Shown here piece by piece: positions 30,950-42,290 of a DNA stretch of 64,000 bases. Every line of letters begins with the position of its first letter. Position 1 is the first letter of the stretch. The notes beneath the pieces were generated by a model. That model was given only the letters and a program-made list of their open reading frames with translations, was not told the origin of the DNA and ran no database searches. Location of the stretch: positions 3,837,001 to 3,901,000 of the forward strand of contig NC_065423.1 of NCBI RefSeq assembly GCF_024362695.1, written 5' to 3'. This stretch comes from Pectinophora gossypiella (taxonomy: Eukaryota > Arthropoda > Insecta > Lepidoptera > Gelechiidae). The position numbers and the translations under genes were made by a program.

Positions 30950-32034
30950 ACGATTCTCAAATATTGTGGGATTTAAACTACACTCCTTGGTCGGTCACAT
31001 TTAGACGTTGTTAAATCTCATAGTGCGTTATTGTATACACACCGAAATACTAATAAATCGCTCATGTTAACGCGTGAACGCTGTTATACATCGCCATATG
31101 TTTGAATTGATCGCGCGGCTTTTAATTTACAGGCTATCCTCAGCTATCTAAGGCAAATAACATATTGGTGCGAAACCACTATTTTAAATACAAACTGTAG
31201 GGTATAACGACCGTTAATTGCTTAGAATTTGAACAACACATCGATTTACAGTTCAATAAAAATGTATTGTGATATTATACGTTACAAATTGAACACTAGT
31301 CAAATAATGTTTTGAATTTTATACATTCATTATTGCGTGCTGTATCTGGGGTAATAGGTAGGTACCCTAAGCAAATTGGATTAAATAAATAAAGTATTTT
31401 CCATTTTCGACCGTCTTTGGAATTGATTTAAAAATTTAAAATTAGAACGTCTTGATTGATTGTACTAAAATCGACGGAAGGTGTCTTATCGAAAATGCTT
31501 AATTAAGATTTTGAGTTATTGCGGTGTCGCAATATAAATCGAATGGAAATGATCGATTTCCACTAATGTTTTTTTTTTTATAAATTGTCATTTTAGAGTG
31601 GTATATTTCTGACAAGATATGTCCCATTGCAGTTCCTCGGCAGTGATTGAAAGCGGAGACACGCACAGATTTATAATCCAGAATTTAATATTAAGTACTA
31701 GAGATTCATTCAAATAAATGTGAAAACCTATTTAGGTATTTAATTTTATTACTAAGTACAAATGAATAATACTTGCACGTGTTTTAGGCAAAGCGTCTTA
31801 TTGCTAACATATAAATAAATGTAGTGATATATTCAAATATTTGACTGAAATGCCGATATTGGCATAAAAGCTGTTGCCATTCATTGTCAAAATTTCAATA
31901 TTGCGACTTCATACCTTATGTGAAGACGTTACTTCATATTTTTATGATTTTTAGGCACAGAGAGAATTCGAACTTCTGAGTTACCACTATCGTTTCCTCT
32001 CGTCAAAATATTCATATAAGATCGCCGGTTTAGA
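30950..32034. other. AT-rich intergenic stretch
   Basis: No SINE, MITE or exon recognised. One tRNA-like scrap near 31960 (gaattcgaacttctgagtta). Confidence 0.5.
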
Positions 32035-32560
32035 ATTGGTATCCTTGTTCTTGCTTTAGAATAAGGAATGCTACTTATAGAACGGCAACTCTCCGCTCCT
32101 CACCAGCGACTTACAGCACTTAACGACCTCCGTAGTCCAGTGATTGAGCGCTGGGCTCACGATCCGGAGATCCCGGGTTCGATTCCTGGTGGGGATATAT
32201 CACAAAAATTACTTCGTAGTCCCTAAATTGGTTAGGACACTACTTGCTGATCACCAGATTGTCCGAAAGTAAGATGATCTGTGCTTCGGAAGGCATGTTG
32301 AGCCGTTCGTCCCGGTTACTACTTACCGATGTAAGTAGGTAGTCGTTACATGAGCCATATCAGGGGCCTTCGACGTCTCAATAGTAACCCTGACACCAGG
32401 GTTGATGAGGTTGTTACTCCACCTCACAATCCATACGATACAAGAAGAAGACCAGCGGCTCAGCTAGGTTTACCTCACCCCCCTCTGTGTTACTTTAGTC
32501 TTCAATCGTATGGGTAAAACGAGGTTCTTTACCTTGCCTTCCTTTAAGATATCACGAATT
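32035..32560 (+). repeat. Unnamed repeat split by a SINE2
   Basis: agaacggcaactctccgctc (left) and accagcggctcagctaggtt, tttagtcttcaatcgtatgg (right) match the unbroken copy at 62.66-62.79 kb. 32561-32647 is unassigned. Confidence 0.65.
32123..32447 (+). mobile_element. SINE2, full length
   Basis: Head tagtccagtgattgagcgct and gggttcgattcctggtggg; body intact; ends caatccatacgatacaagaa. accagcg lies on both sides of the insertion (32102 and 32450) and is a likely target duplication. Confidence 0.85.
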
Positions 32561-32647
32561 CTGTACGTTCGCGTAGGCCTTCCCCCTCCGACACTACTAT
32601 TACCATTTACATTCGCTTTCAGCCTGCATTTCAGTGATGCAGTGTTG

Positions 32648-32793
32648 TACAGTCATGAGCAATATTATGTACCCACTTTAGGACTCTGTCGCACTAAAAT
32701 ATTTGACATTTAGTGAGACTTACGGTTCAATATGTCAAAAAAGTTAATGTGACATGGTACGAAAGTGTATACATATTAATGCTCGTGACCGTA
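32648..32793 (+). mobile_element. MITE2, intact, 146 bp
   Basis: Starts tacagtcatgagcaatatta, ends attaatgctcgtgaccgta; ends are imperfect inverted repeats. Interior gtgagacttacggttcaata and aagttaatgtgacatggtac. Confidence 0.8.
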
Positions 32794-32827
32794 CTTACGA
32801 ATATCTGGTTTTCTCCGGTCCAGAAGC

Positions 32828-32950
32828 TATTTAAATCAAATACACTTTGTCGCACAGAACTTAATTTTAATAACCAGACATACCACAAGAATACAGTACA
32901 ATTTGGGCGGCCTTATTGCACTAGGGCAATTTCTTCCAGGCAACCACTAC
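32828..32950 (-). mobile_element. LINE 3' tail, reverse
   Basis: aaatacactttgtcgcacag, gtacaatttgggcggcctta and gggcaatttcttccaggcaa. 32985-33035 holds a Rep2 scrap; 33085-33150 a decayed tRNA-like head (ggggacatgcgac). Confidence 0.65.
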
Positions 32951-33287
32951 CAGGAAACAAACATTAACTAAACTTGGATGCGGGATGGGTTAATGCCATA
33001 TGCGACAATAAGTCTCGTTAAAAAAGGCGAATATCTATTTTGCTTTAAAACGAGCACTTGATGTCAACTTCTGTGGTAAGAGCTTTCGATTCACAGTCCA
33101 GAGGTAAGTGGTTTGATTTCCAGCGGGGACATGCGACAAATAATACGTCGCACTATAGGGCACAGGTCTCTCCTAATTCAACCACACGAAGTTGAATTCA
33201 AATAAGATGATTACTGGCTTTGGAAGGCATGTTTTAGCGTATACATATAAAAAAATACCATAAATATGTCAAAGGGACAACTACATC

Positions 33288-33616
33288 AACAGCCTCCGTG
33301 GTCTAGTGGTTAGCGCGTTAGGCTCACGATCTGGAGGTCCGGGTTCGATTCCCGATGGGGACATTGTCGAAATCACTTTGTGAGACTGTCCTTTGTTTGG
33401 TAAGGACTTTTCAGGTTTGAATCACCTGATTGTCCGAAAAAGTAAGATGATTCCGTGCTTCGGAGGGCACGTTAAGCCGTTGGTTCCGGCTATTAGCTGT
33501 AAAAACACCTCCACCAACCCGCAATGGAGCAGCGTGGTGGAGTATGCTCCATATCCCCTCCGGTTGATTGAGGGGAGGCCTGTGCCCAGCAGTGGGACGT
33601 ATATAGGCAGTTTATG
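33288..33616 (+). mobile_element. SINE1, full length
   Basis: Reference copy. Head: tggtctagtggttagcgcgt and gggttcgattcccgatgggg. Body: cctgattgtccgaaaaagta, gggcacgttaagccgttggt. End: cccagcagtgggacgtatat. It is flanked by acaactacatc (33277) and acaactatatc (33617), an imperfect 11-bp duplication. Confidence 0.9.
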
Positions 33617-33631
33617 ACAACTATATCCTTG

Positions 33632-33700
33632 ATTTAGACGCGGTAAGAAAAAAACCCGTTATTATGAGTTTTAATTATGATAATAACCGCGTAAACTTAA
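33632..33700 (+). mobile_element. Penelope-type terminal block
   Basis: acgcggtaagaaaaaaaccc, ttatgagttttaattatgat, aataaccgcgtaaacttaaa: same block that bounds the 26-kb element, standing alone. Confidence 0.65.
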
Positions 33701-33949
33701 AACATTGTACAAAGTGACAACTACCTGTCAAGAGGAAGGGGCCGGCACTGCGTTTTCCGTCATTGACGTAGCTGCATTTTATTTTTGTATTTTCGTATAA
33801 TAAAAGTCTATAAACGGTTGAAACAATACAATTTTTTACTGAAGAGCACCTTCCAATTCCAAGGCGGCGCGTAGTCAAGACACGTTAAGCTGTTGGTCCT
33901 CTATATACTATGGCACCCTATATAATACAAACAATACAAATACACTTTA

Positions 33950-34050
33950 TTGCACCAAAATAAAAAGAAATAATTACAAATAGACTCTTAACTAAGAAAT
34001 TGGAATATGGCGGCATTATCGCTTAAAGCGATTTCTTCCAGACAATCATA
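33950..34050 (-). mobile_element. LINE 3' tail, reverse
   Basis: acaaatacactttattgcac, ggcattatcgcttaaagcga, tttcttccagacaatcat. 33701-33949 is unassigned. Confidence 0.6.
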
Positions 34051-34174
34051 AGGTGAGGAAAAATGTAAAAAAAATAAAGATTGCGGGTACAAACTATAAG
34101 TACAACTTACCAAAAAATACATGCAAATAAATATATAACATACTTACAAATATATATACCTAACCTATAATCAG

Positions 34175-34750
34175 TTCAAGAATGATCTTCATAAAAGGTA
34201 AACAAATATGGCTGCCGATATTTTTTATCTGTGTCAAACTGCATACCAGTGAAGTGCTGAATTGATTTTAGCTCAAGTTATTTTATCAAAATGAACTGAC
34301 TCTCTTGTTTTGTTTGAATATTTTGTATGATAATATTAAAATATATATTGTATGTTTGTGGTTACACTAACTCACTTTGAAAGTCATTTTTTCTGCGCAT
34401 TTTGGCTTACTAAGTACAGTACAGTCACTTAAGTTATTCACGGAACTGACTCGTTTTCCTGACCTGAATGAAATGTCTCATCATTAATCGTTAAATTGAC
34501 AGCTATCCACAGATTAATAAGAATTTATGATGTCAACTTTTTTGTGTGAGGTTTTGTTTGATTTTTGTTTTTACATGAAAAAATGTGTTTTTAATAATTA
34601 TTTTACGTTAATTTCACATTGAGCTAAGAAATCATACATCTATTGAGTGCTACGGATGTTATTAGAATAATACTTTGCGTAGTTTAGGTGAAATTCGAAC
34701 ATTCTTTATAGTAACAGGTTTGTTTACCTTTTATGAATGTCATTTTTGAA
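34175..34750. mobile_element. TIR element of about 575 bp
   Basis: ttcaagaatgatcttcataa then aaggtaaacaaa at the left faces tttgtttaccttttatga and atgtcatttttgaa at the right (about 32 bp, few mismatches). Interior AT-rich, no ORF. Confidence 0.6.
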
Positions 34751-34989
34751 CGTGCTACACCCTATCACTAGCTCCATATGTTTACTAATGATCAATTTTC
34801 CTTGACATGCGGGAGGCGTGGCCCAATCGATGCTCCTAATTCCCTCGTAACGACCCTTTATCAATATTTATGTTTTATTTACGATCGCTTAAAATATTCC
34901 AGCGTTTTTAACGTTATTTATTTTAGATCTGCACACAAGACATAATAGCCAGAATTAAAAACGGTTTATTAAATCATATACTTGGAGCA

Positions 34990-35400
34990 TTGCACTCTAT
35001 GGAAGTGAAACGTGGACTATGACACAGAGAGACAGAGAGAGGTTGGAAGCGTTTGAGATGTGGTGTTGGCGAAGGATGGAGGGTATAAGCTAGACTGAAA
35101 TGGTGTCAAATGAAAAAGAGTTGAAGAAAAGAGAACCATATTGAAGACTATAAAGAACCGGAGAGGAAATATGATTGGCCACCTGATACGACACGATTCA
35201 TCTATAACAAACATTATAGAAGGAAAAATTAAAGGGAAGAGAGGAAGGGGTAGACCTAGGATAACATTTATGAAACAAATAAAAGAGAAGGTGCAGGTCG
35301 TGTCGTATCGGGAGGTGAAGGTTTTGGCGGGAAGAAGAGAGGAATTGCCATTACTCCACCGACAAGAGCGCAGCTCTTAAATAGAGAGAGAGAGAGAGAT
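34990..35400 (+). mobile_element. RTE-like LINE, C-terminal RT fragment, broken
   Basis: ALYGSETWTMTQRDRERLEA then FEMWCWRRMEGIS followed by TAG where the 17-kb copy has W. After a short deletion: KTIKNRRGNMIGHLIRHDSS, KGKRGRGRPRITFMKQIKEK, LHRQERSS, stop. It ends in a gaga tract. Dead relative of 16884-17295. Confidence 0.8.
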
Positions 35401-35426
35401 TTTAGATTTGTAGCTTATTGCATTAC

Positions 35427-35748
35427 ATTGTGGTTAGAGCGCCAGGCTCTCGATCTGGAGGTCCGGGTTCGATTCCCGATGGGGACATTGTCGAAATCAC
35501 TTTGTGAGACTGTCCTTTGTTTGGTAAGGACTTTTCAGGCTTGAATCACCTGATTGTCTGAAAAAGTAAGATGATTCCGTGCTTCGGAGGGCACGTTAAG
35601 CTGTTGGTCCCGGCTATTAGCCGTAAAAACACCTTCACCAACCCGCAGTGGAGCAGCGTGGTGGAGTATGCTCCATATCCCCTCCGGTTGATTGAGGGGA
35701 GGCCTGTGCCTAGCAGTGGGACGTATATAGGCTGTTTATGTATGTATG
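35427..35748 (+). mobile_element. SINE1, 5' end shortened
   Basis: Begins inside the head (gtggttagagcgccaggctc), has gggttcgattcccgatgggg, complete body and gggacgtatataggctgttt end. Confidence 0.85.
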
Positions 35749-35749
35749 C

Positions 35750-36605
35750 ATTACAATATACTTGGTCCTTTATATACACATACATAAACTCACGCCTATT
35801 TCCCACCGAGGCAATCAAATACTTTGGAATTCCATTTGCTCCGATCCTGACACACTTTTCTTGCTTCCTCCACATTCATCAATCGTTTCATACACGCACG
35901 CTGTTTAGAGTGTTAAGGACATCACCAATTTGGTGAATGTACGTCCTTCTAGTCCACTGCCCAACCACCAACCTTTGCTTTATATACTACTTTTGGTTGG
36001 CCTTTTATTTACTACAATATACTTAGTTGGCTATTTATTTTCATGGTCCTAACTGATAGACATAAAAAGGACCTACTTAAATGGAGGTGAGGGAAATACA
36101 GGTTGTCGGACCTTTTATTGGTGTGGTTTCCCCAAATACAGGAAAGATGTTGCACTGTCCCGCACCAAATTGTAATAAGTAAATGTTTCCTTTTCACTGG
36201 ATGCCTGGAACAAATTGCTGCTCAGCAATTAGGCCGCCAGATTGTACTGTATCTATTTTGGCGGCGAGGGTGTGCTGCCGCCAAAGGATGGTTTCGGGGT
36301 ACCGAACTGAGCATAGTACCTCGTTGGCCACAAGTTGTTAGTGTGACTAGGGATCGACGATGCAACAGTGTTGTGTTGGAAGTTGTATATATGCGTCTTG
36401 CTGTGTAAACTTCGATACCGCGTTTCACGACCGCTTGAAGACTGCATTATTGAATGTGGCGCCATCTGTTGCATGTGAGCGGAACTAGGTGGCCAACTAG
36501 TTGGGTCCGCTACACTATCATTCATTTGTGTAAATTTGTTTTGTATGTTGTGTGCAATACAGTATATTTGATTTATTTGAAAGTATGTAATTACGTAAAT
36601 GCTTT
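35750..36605. other. Intergenic stretch with decayed LINE pieces
   Basis: 36205-36260 carries cctggaacaaattgctgct and aattaggccgccagattgta, a sense-oriented LINE tail scrap. The rest, including the GC-richer 36260-36520, is not assigned; overlapping frames on both strands there look fortuitous. Confidence 0.45.
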
Positions 36606-36610
36606 ACGTC

Positions 36611-36945
36611 AGTGAGGGACTTCCCAGGCAACATTCCTCAGAAACAATATAGATGGCGCTGTACAGATTTTTCTACGTTTTCCTTGCGAAATGACGTAAA
36701 TTCAATAATGTTACAAGTTTATCCATGATAATTACGTTGAATAAATAATTCTGATTTGTGATTTAACCTTATAATTTCATGGATAACAGACATACTTATG
36801 CATATTTTTTTTTGTTTTTGGGTACAAATGATGACCCGCATCCACACCTTCTACACCCACGCATAATTACATCTTCCACGCGTTATTATTCTGATCATAA
36901 TAAAGAAGAAACAAAAAGGTAACAACATAATTCTATACGTGAAGA
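36611..36945 (-). repeat. Rep1 split by a LINE tail
   Basis: gtgagggacttcccaggcaa to gatggcgctgtacagatttt (left) and taatttcatggataacagac to acaaaaaggtaacaacataa (right) are Rep1 in reverse. Between them, 36690-36765 is a LINE tail (cttgcgaaatgacgtaaatt ... gaataaataattctgat). Confidence 0.65.
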
Positions 36946-37169
36946 AGAGAAGAGAAATGCACGCAAGAGAAGTGTGTCAGGATCGAAGCAAATGGAATTA
37001 TATAGTCTCTACTTACCCCGGTGGGAAATAGGCGTGAGTTTATATATGTGTGTATGTATAATTCTATACGTAACGTAACACAATTCTAAACCAGTGTTCC
37101 AAAAATAAACATTTTTTACATATGCTTCTGCCATTATATTGTATTGTAGAATAATTGTGTACCCACGGG

Positions 37170-37315
37170 TACAGTCATGAGCAATATAATGTACCCAACC
37201 ATTGACACCATTGGTACCATTTGACATTTAGTGAGACTTACAGTTCAATTTGTCAAAAAAGTTGATGTGACATGGTACCAAAGTGTAGATATACATATTA
37301 ATGCTCGTGACTGTA
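37170..37315 (+). mobile_element. MITE2, intact, 146 bp
   Basis: tacagtcatgagcaatataa to taatgctcgtgactgta. Interior caccattgacaccattggta differs from the 32.65-kb copy. 36946-37169 is unassigned. Confidence 0.8.
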
Positions 37316-37765
37316 CATAATGAGAAAATAGGTAATTATCACTGTAGAATCCATCCATACTATTATTAGTGAACGTAGCGTAGTCCTTCATTATGATAAA
37401 AAAACAAGTTGTAACATCATTAACGTATAATTTAGGGATGAATCACTGAAATTACATATTTATTTTTGTGTATGACAAATTGAGACGTAAAAATTATTTC
37501 AAACTGTTACAATGTAATTTGTCTAGTTAGTGACAAAATGATTATAATGAATTAAACGATAAAATAATATGTAATATATACAGTTTTTTGATTCTGACAC
37601 ACGGATCAGATTTTTGTTTTTAAAGTGACTTAATGTAGATATGCCACATATGGCATTAACTACTTGACCGTACAAATGGGAAGCGAGCGCTGAAGGCTGT
37701 AAATTTGCGGATGCCGCCTTCAAGAACTTTGGGGAAAAATATTAGATTAGAGAGTAGGTGTTTTA
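37316..37765. other. AT-rich stretch with Rep2 scrap
   Basis: 37628-37690 has gtagatatgccacatatggc and taactacttgaccgtacaaa, a decayed Rep2. Otherwise nothing. Confidence 0.45.
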
Positions 37766-37769
37766 TTTC

Positions 37770-38125
37770 CATGGTAGCCCAGTTCTTAGGACACTTGCGT
37801 CTCACTTCGAGGTCGCAGGTTCGAATCCAGTACAGACCTAAAACAATTATAGTCGAATTTGTTTTCGAATTTATGTTTGGATCATAAATGATTATCACGT
37901 GCTCAGCGGTGAAGGAAAACATTGTGAGGAAACCTACATTGCCGAGAAATGCATTTTCGGAGGTATGTAAACCTAACCTAACCTAATCTGTATTGGGCTG
38001 GTTTTCCCTAAGCGGGTTGGAAGGTCAGACAGGCAGTCGTTTCTGTTAAAAACGGGACCTGTCAAATCTTCAAGTTCGGTAAGCGGACCATGTGAAAAAC
38101 GGGATAATGCTAGGAGGATAAGAGT
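37770..38125 (+). mobile_element. SINE3, full length
   Basis: Head catggtagcccagttcttag and aggttcgaatccagtacaga; body gcggtgaaggaaaacattgt; end gggataatgctaggaggat. Confidence 0.8.
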
Positions 38126-38374
38126 GGATGTTTTATAATATGAAAGGCCTCGGAAAATCCCAACAGCTATTGAAATCCATCAATAAAAATATATCCATCG
38201 ACGATGCACCAGCTAGACTCTTTACCGATTACGACCACTAGCGACCACCTCCTTGACCTTAGGACTTGTTTAGGATCTTAAGTGATACAATTCGAACACC
38301 CTTGCTTTCCTCGTCCCTAACTCCGTCAGCTATATGACGGTATGAATTCTATGCCATAAATTAAAACGAAGACT

Positions 38375-38545
38375 AAAGTTCATATCAAGTGCAATTTACA
38401 GTCCAAAAAGTGTGGAACTGAAAATTATTCAAGTAAACACTAAAATTTTGCAACAGGAAATTTCACTTGATAACAACTCAGAATCATGGTTTGAATTATT
38501 CTCGTCAGTATCTATTCATTACGGTGTCACTAACACCTGTATAGT
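38375..38545. mobile_element. MITE1, decayed
   Basis: catatcaagtgcaatttaca (left arm) and aaatttcacttgataacaac, ctcagaatcatggtttgaat (right arm), then gtgtcactaacacctgta. Outer left end lost. 38126-38374 unassigned. Confidence 0.6.
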
Positions 38546-38639
38546 CCGCGCCATGAAAAGTCTCGCGACCGCAACGCTACTGACGCAGATGCTGCATAGT
38601 AAGTATTATTATGCCTTGTCAATTAGTTCCATTAAATGA

Positions 38640-39005
38640 AATATGTGGACTTACATCGTGGCCCTCTATCCTTCGGTTCGAAAGGTGCGAATACATACGC
38701 CAAATAGCATTATTCACGGTCGCGAATTCGGCTGTGTTTGATCGTCGAGGTGCCGATCTACTGCATAGCCTCCGTCGAAATTCTAAAAAGAACCAATTGG
38801 TAACACAAATCAAAAAAGAGTGAGCAATCTATTTATATAATAGGTCCATCTGTGTATAATCGCTTACCACCGGAAATACTGGATGCAGCGTCCACCCAAT
38901 CTTTTAAAAAGCTCCTAAAATAGTTGTTATTTAAGAACATATTTTATGACTTTAATAAATTTCTTTGCTATAATAATGTATACACTTAATTAATGTACTT
39001 ACCAA
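38640..39005 (+). mobile_element. LINE RT end, frameshifted
   Basis: LHSLRRNSKKNQLVTQIKKE (to 38820), then in another frame GPSVYNRLPPEILDAASTQS FKKLLK ending at a stop near 38922. The N.LP.EI.....FK..L form is the usual RT end. A 3' UTR with aataaa follows. Confidence 0.65.
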
Positions 39006-39225
39006 TGACATGTAGCTTACGTTACCAATAAAAATTTGTATTTGGTTCGTACCTAATAAAGGCGGTCGGCGTCTATTTGGTTGTATGGTCGATGGTAGTA
39101 TTTACGGGTAAGTACGGTTTTGCTTTCACAACCAATCCGGTATTGTTTGCCATTAATAGAATTACATAACGGTAAACGGACTTGCCTACCAAGAAAGCCT
39201 ATTATTATATTCTGGGATAAAAGTA

Positions 39226-39290
39226 ACGGGAACCCGTTACTATGTGCTTTAATTATGACAATAACCGCGTAAACTTAAAACAACTATAAG
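39226..39290 (+). mobile_element. Penelope-type terminal block
   Basis: gggaacccgttactatgtgc, tttaattatgacaataaccg, cgtaaacttaaaacaac. 39355-39400 holds a Rep2 scrap and 39470-39545 a SINE3-like scrap (atcacgtggttttcagg). Confidence 0.6.
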
Positions 39291-39570
39291 TGTATCTACG
39301 AATCTTCTACAAAAAAAATCAACTTTCCTACCCTCAGCGCTCTTTATTTGTCCGACTAAGTAGTTAATGCCATGTGCGGCAAATCTACAATAAGTCACGA
39401 CAAAAACATCTACTTTCCTGTGTTTAGTTTATCCGTAAAGTACTATAATGACTTACTTCAACTTCGTGAGTTTGAATTCATAGTTGGTTCATAGATAATT
39501 GATATCACGTGGTTTTCAGGATTGTGTGATGGGAGCATGATGGAAACGATTATATTAGTTCATATACATA

Positions 39571-40042
39571 CAGTCGACTCTCGTTAATTCAAACTTGCGA
39601 TAATTCGAACCTCTCTATAATTCAAAGTTATCACGAGTTCCCTACTAAATCTCTTTATATTACGAACTAAATCAATACATTTTCATACACTTGGTAATTC
39701 GAACGAAAAAAACATTGCTATTTAACAAAACGACGCGTTAATTCGAACTCATCAGCGTCCAACACTCGACAATTCAAAGTTGCAGAGAGAAGAGGCGGAA
39801 ATATTGTAAGTACATTTTGCGACAAGTTCAAACTTGTATCAAGATACACGAGAGTATGTACACGAATGTACCTCTTAATTCTTGTCATTTTTATATTAAT
39901 AAATAAAAATTAACCAACACTTAATAATTCGAAGTTTTATTTATTTTCTCTCACAAATTTCGAACCATTTGATATTTCAAACACTCGATAATTCGTAATA
40001 TTTCAAGAGTCCCTCGAGTTTCGAATTAACGAGAGTCGACTG
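39571..40042. mobile_element. Pogo/Tigger-like MITE, 472 bp, TA duplication
   Basis: Ends cagtcgactctcgttaattc and its inverse gaattaacgagagtcgactg with TA on both sides. Interior full of aattcgaa-like words (gataattcgaacctctct, ggtaattcgaacg, gataattcgtaat). No ORF. Confidence 0.8.
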
Positions 40043-40046
40043 TACA

Positions 40047-40115
40047 TAAATAGCCTATATATATACGTCCCACTACTGAGCATGGGCCTCCCTCAATCAA
40101 CCGGAGGGGTATGGA
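40047..40115 (-). mobile_element. SINE1 3' fragment
   Basis: tacgtcccactactgagcat and ccctcaatcaaccggagggg, reverse of the SINE1 end, directly beside the pogo-like MITE. Confidence 0.7.
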
Positions 40116-40363
40116 GCATATTTGTTCAACACTTGTTTATTAAAAACATTTTATGAACTTAATACATTTTCCATTTTAAAACAACCGACCGCCATTTTCC
40201 TGTCATTCTGCAACCCTCTTTTCTCTCTCGCTCACTCCTCGCTCTCTCTTTCACACACCTTTACGTTACGTTTCATTCAAATATGCACAAGTATATAGGC
40301 ACAAATGGAATCGACCACCGTTCTACACACCCTATCTATGGAGTAATGAAAATGGAGGCGATT

Positions 40364-40414
40364 ACTCCACCGACAAGAGCGCAGCTCTTAAATAAAGAGA
40401 GAGAGAGAGAGAAA
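40364..40414 (+). mobile_element. RTE-like LINE extreme 3' end
   Basis: attactccaccgacaagagc, gcagctcttaaataaagaga and a gaga tract, as at 35.36-35.40 kb. Confidence 0.7.
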
Positions 40415-40479
40415 GGGAATCGATGGATTACCAATCCCATTTGTGCCCAGTTAACGGCAATTTGCTCGCTCCATCTTAC

Positions 40480-40600
40480 ATTTGACTTAAACATAGCTGG
40501 GGAAGAGTGGGTGTATGTACTACCTATACACCATTGGCTACCCCTTCAGGGATACAGGCATGATGGTATGTTATGTGATGTAATAGGTAAGTGTGTTCAG
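40480..40600 (+). repeat. Rep3 copy
   Basis: tgacttaaacatagctgggg, attggctaccccttcaggga, tacaggcatgatggtatgtt. Compare 46.49 kb. A 107-codon frame spanning 40283-40606 crosses this and the LINE scrap and is not a gene. 40601-40749 unassigned. Confidence 0.55.
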
Positions 40601-40749
40601 TCATAAGCATAAGCCGTATCATCCACCACTTAACGAGTCAGATGATGTTGTTGAAGTTATCCTCACAGATTTTCTGTTCTGAGGTTATTCTGTTGTCATT
40701 TTATAATAAGCTACTGTCTTGACAACCTAGGCAAAAGGCTAATTTTCAT

Positions 40750-41215
40750 CTGTACAGTTAGTCAGTTGCCTTTACTAAACGTCAAAACACGAAATGACTA
40801 TGGAATTAGTATGAAAAAGCACACTGTGACGTCATAGAAAAACGTACTTATTTCTACGTTTTTCTTGATTAAAATTCATAAATAATAAGAAAAAAGAAAA
40901 TGTTTTTCGTTACTTTTATCTGTCTCTATTTAGTAATCAGAATTTCATAATTTATCATGAACCTAGTACACGGCCCAAATGAGATATTTTTTTACGAAAC
41001 GTCAAAACGAAAGTTTTCTGTAGAGTTTGTATGGAAATCCTGTCCTGTGACGTCATTAATAAAAGCGGTCAAACGTCGTACTCATTATTACTTAATTCAT
41101 AAATAAAAATTTAAAATAATTCGAAAAGTAAAATTAGATTGATTTTTGATATTGTTAGACTGGCATTTTTATAATTTATGTTTGACCCGGTCAAATACCC
41201 TATTGTATTTTATGT
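40750..41215 (-). mobile_element. MITE3, two adjacent copies
   Basis: First copy 40750-40975: ttactaaacgtcaaaacacg, gaaaaagcacactgtgacgt, tttagtaatcagaatttcat. Second, more diverged, 40990-41215: acgaaacgtcaaaacgaaag, tcctgtcctgtgacgtcatt. Head-to-tail. Confidence 0.55.
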
Positions 41216-41300
41216 GCAATAAAGTGTTTACTCTATGCTATCGAGATTAAGGTTTAACAATAAATTCTTCCGCTTTTTTTTTTCTAAAGTAAGAACATAC

Positions 41301-41469
41301 AGTGTCTGTTGTAGTATTTTATGTTTACCCTCGCAACACGATACGTAGGCTTCTAAGAATAGGGTACCTAACACTATTAGCATGTAATCAATAAGGATAG
41401 TTTGGGGTAAACAAGTCGCTTTTTTCCGCAAACGACAAAAAGTATTAAATGTATGAGAGCGAACGAATT
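41301..41469 (-). CDS. Lone Gr-like exon (exon 6 type)
   Basis: A candidate exon between acceptor cttgtttcataatag (ending 41470) and donor gtatgt (41300). 169 nt, phase 1 in, phase 2 out. The frame holds a hydrophobic segment ILIDYMLIVLGTLFLEAYVS followed by CCEGKHKILQQT. The hydrophobic-C..E.....hL order resembles the TM6-side exon of insect Grs, with the cysteine-glutamate pair before the last cytoplasmic loop. The entry phase equals the exit phase of exon 5 of Gr-like gene 1, so it is the type of exon that gene needs. It cannot belong to that gene because it lies upstream of its exon 1. No partner exons were seen nearby, so it is probably the remnant of a third copy. Sequence similarity is weak. 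Confidence 0.35.
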
Positions 41470-41633
41470 CTATTATGAAACAAGAAAATAGGTATGTTTC
41501 AAAGAAATTCTTCCGAATAGTGATGTTTAGAAGACAGCTGTGGTCGTATGCCGAGGTAAGCAATCTCTTAGGAGTCCTAAGCGTGATTTTTGCCTAGTCG
41601 GATTTCAGATTTTGGACTTATATTTTTATTTAT

Positions 41634-41796
41634 ACAGGGTATTAGTGACATCGTAACGAAAACTTTGAGGGATGATTCAGGCCATGATTCTCAGTTGATA
41701 TCAAGTGGAATTTTCTGTCGCAAAAGTATAGAACGGAAAATAATTATAAAAAACACAAAAATTTCATGAATTTTCCGACAGGAAATTCCACCAATC
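41634..41796 (+). mobile_element. MITE1, right end missing
   Basis: tacagggtattagtgacatc, gaaaactttgagggatgatt, tcagttgatatcaagtggaa, then the second arm stops at aggaaattccacc. Confidence 0.75.
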
Positions 41797-42119
41797 TTAC
41801 CAAAGGGTAAGATTTATTTTTTGAAACGTTTTATGAAATATCTTGTCGTCCATGTGTAGATGTTATTTCTGTAACCTATGCATTGCAATTATGTCCATTA
41901 GTTGGACAATACACGTAAATTGTCGAGTCACTAGTTAGTGGTTAACGTTCGCCGCGTGAATGCGATTGTGCTTTTATAGTCTTGATTGTTTTAACTCTAC
42001 GTTTGAGTATGAATATGGTCCGCAATTTGAGTATGCTTCAAGTTTTCGATTATAATGTTACACCAATTTATATCAAGGAGCTGGGTGGTAAGTGAATGTG
42101 GAAGTGAAATATATTGTAC
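41797..42119. other. Intergenic stretch, no feature recognised
   Basis: AT-rich, no recognised repeat. Searched on the minus strand for a preceding Gr exon; none found. Confidence 0.4.
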
Positions 42120-42290
42120 CAAATGAGAACGATTTACCACCTGTACCATCTAATAATCCTCAACTACAATGCCAGTCGTGCGGCCGCTACTGTCGCTCAC
42201 CCATCGGAATTTATAGCCATTTTAAAAGTTGCCACAGAAACGCTGTTTGAATCATCTGATAAAGATGTTAAGGCCTGAGATGAATGAGAA
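42120..42290 (+). mobile_element. LINE C-terminal zinc-finger tail
   Basis: NNPQLQCQSCGRYCRSPIGI, YSHFKSCHRNAV, stop: same finger as at 23.87 kb with R to P and L to I changes. Followed by ctgataaagatgttaaggcc. Confidence 0.75.

Noticed and set aside
33288..33362. tRNA-like sequence with A and B boxes (also at 6.46, 14.15, 28.1, 32.1, 43.6 and 44.6 kb)
   Set aside because: Each is fused to a conserved SINE body, and the acceptor stems do not pair well. They are SINE heads, not tRNA genes.
40283..40606. 107-codon plus-strand frame
   Set aside because: Composed of a LINE 3' end, a gaga tract and a Rep3 copy.
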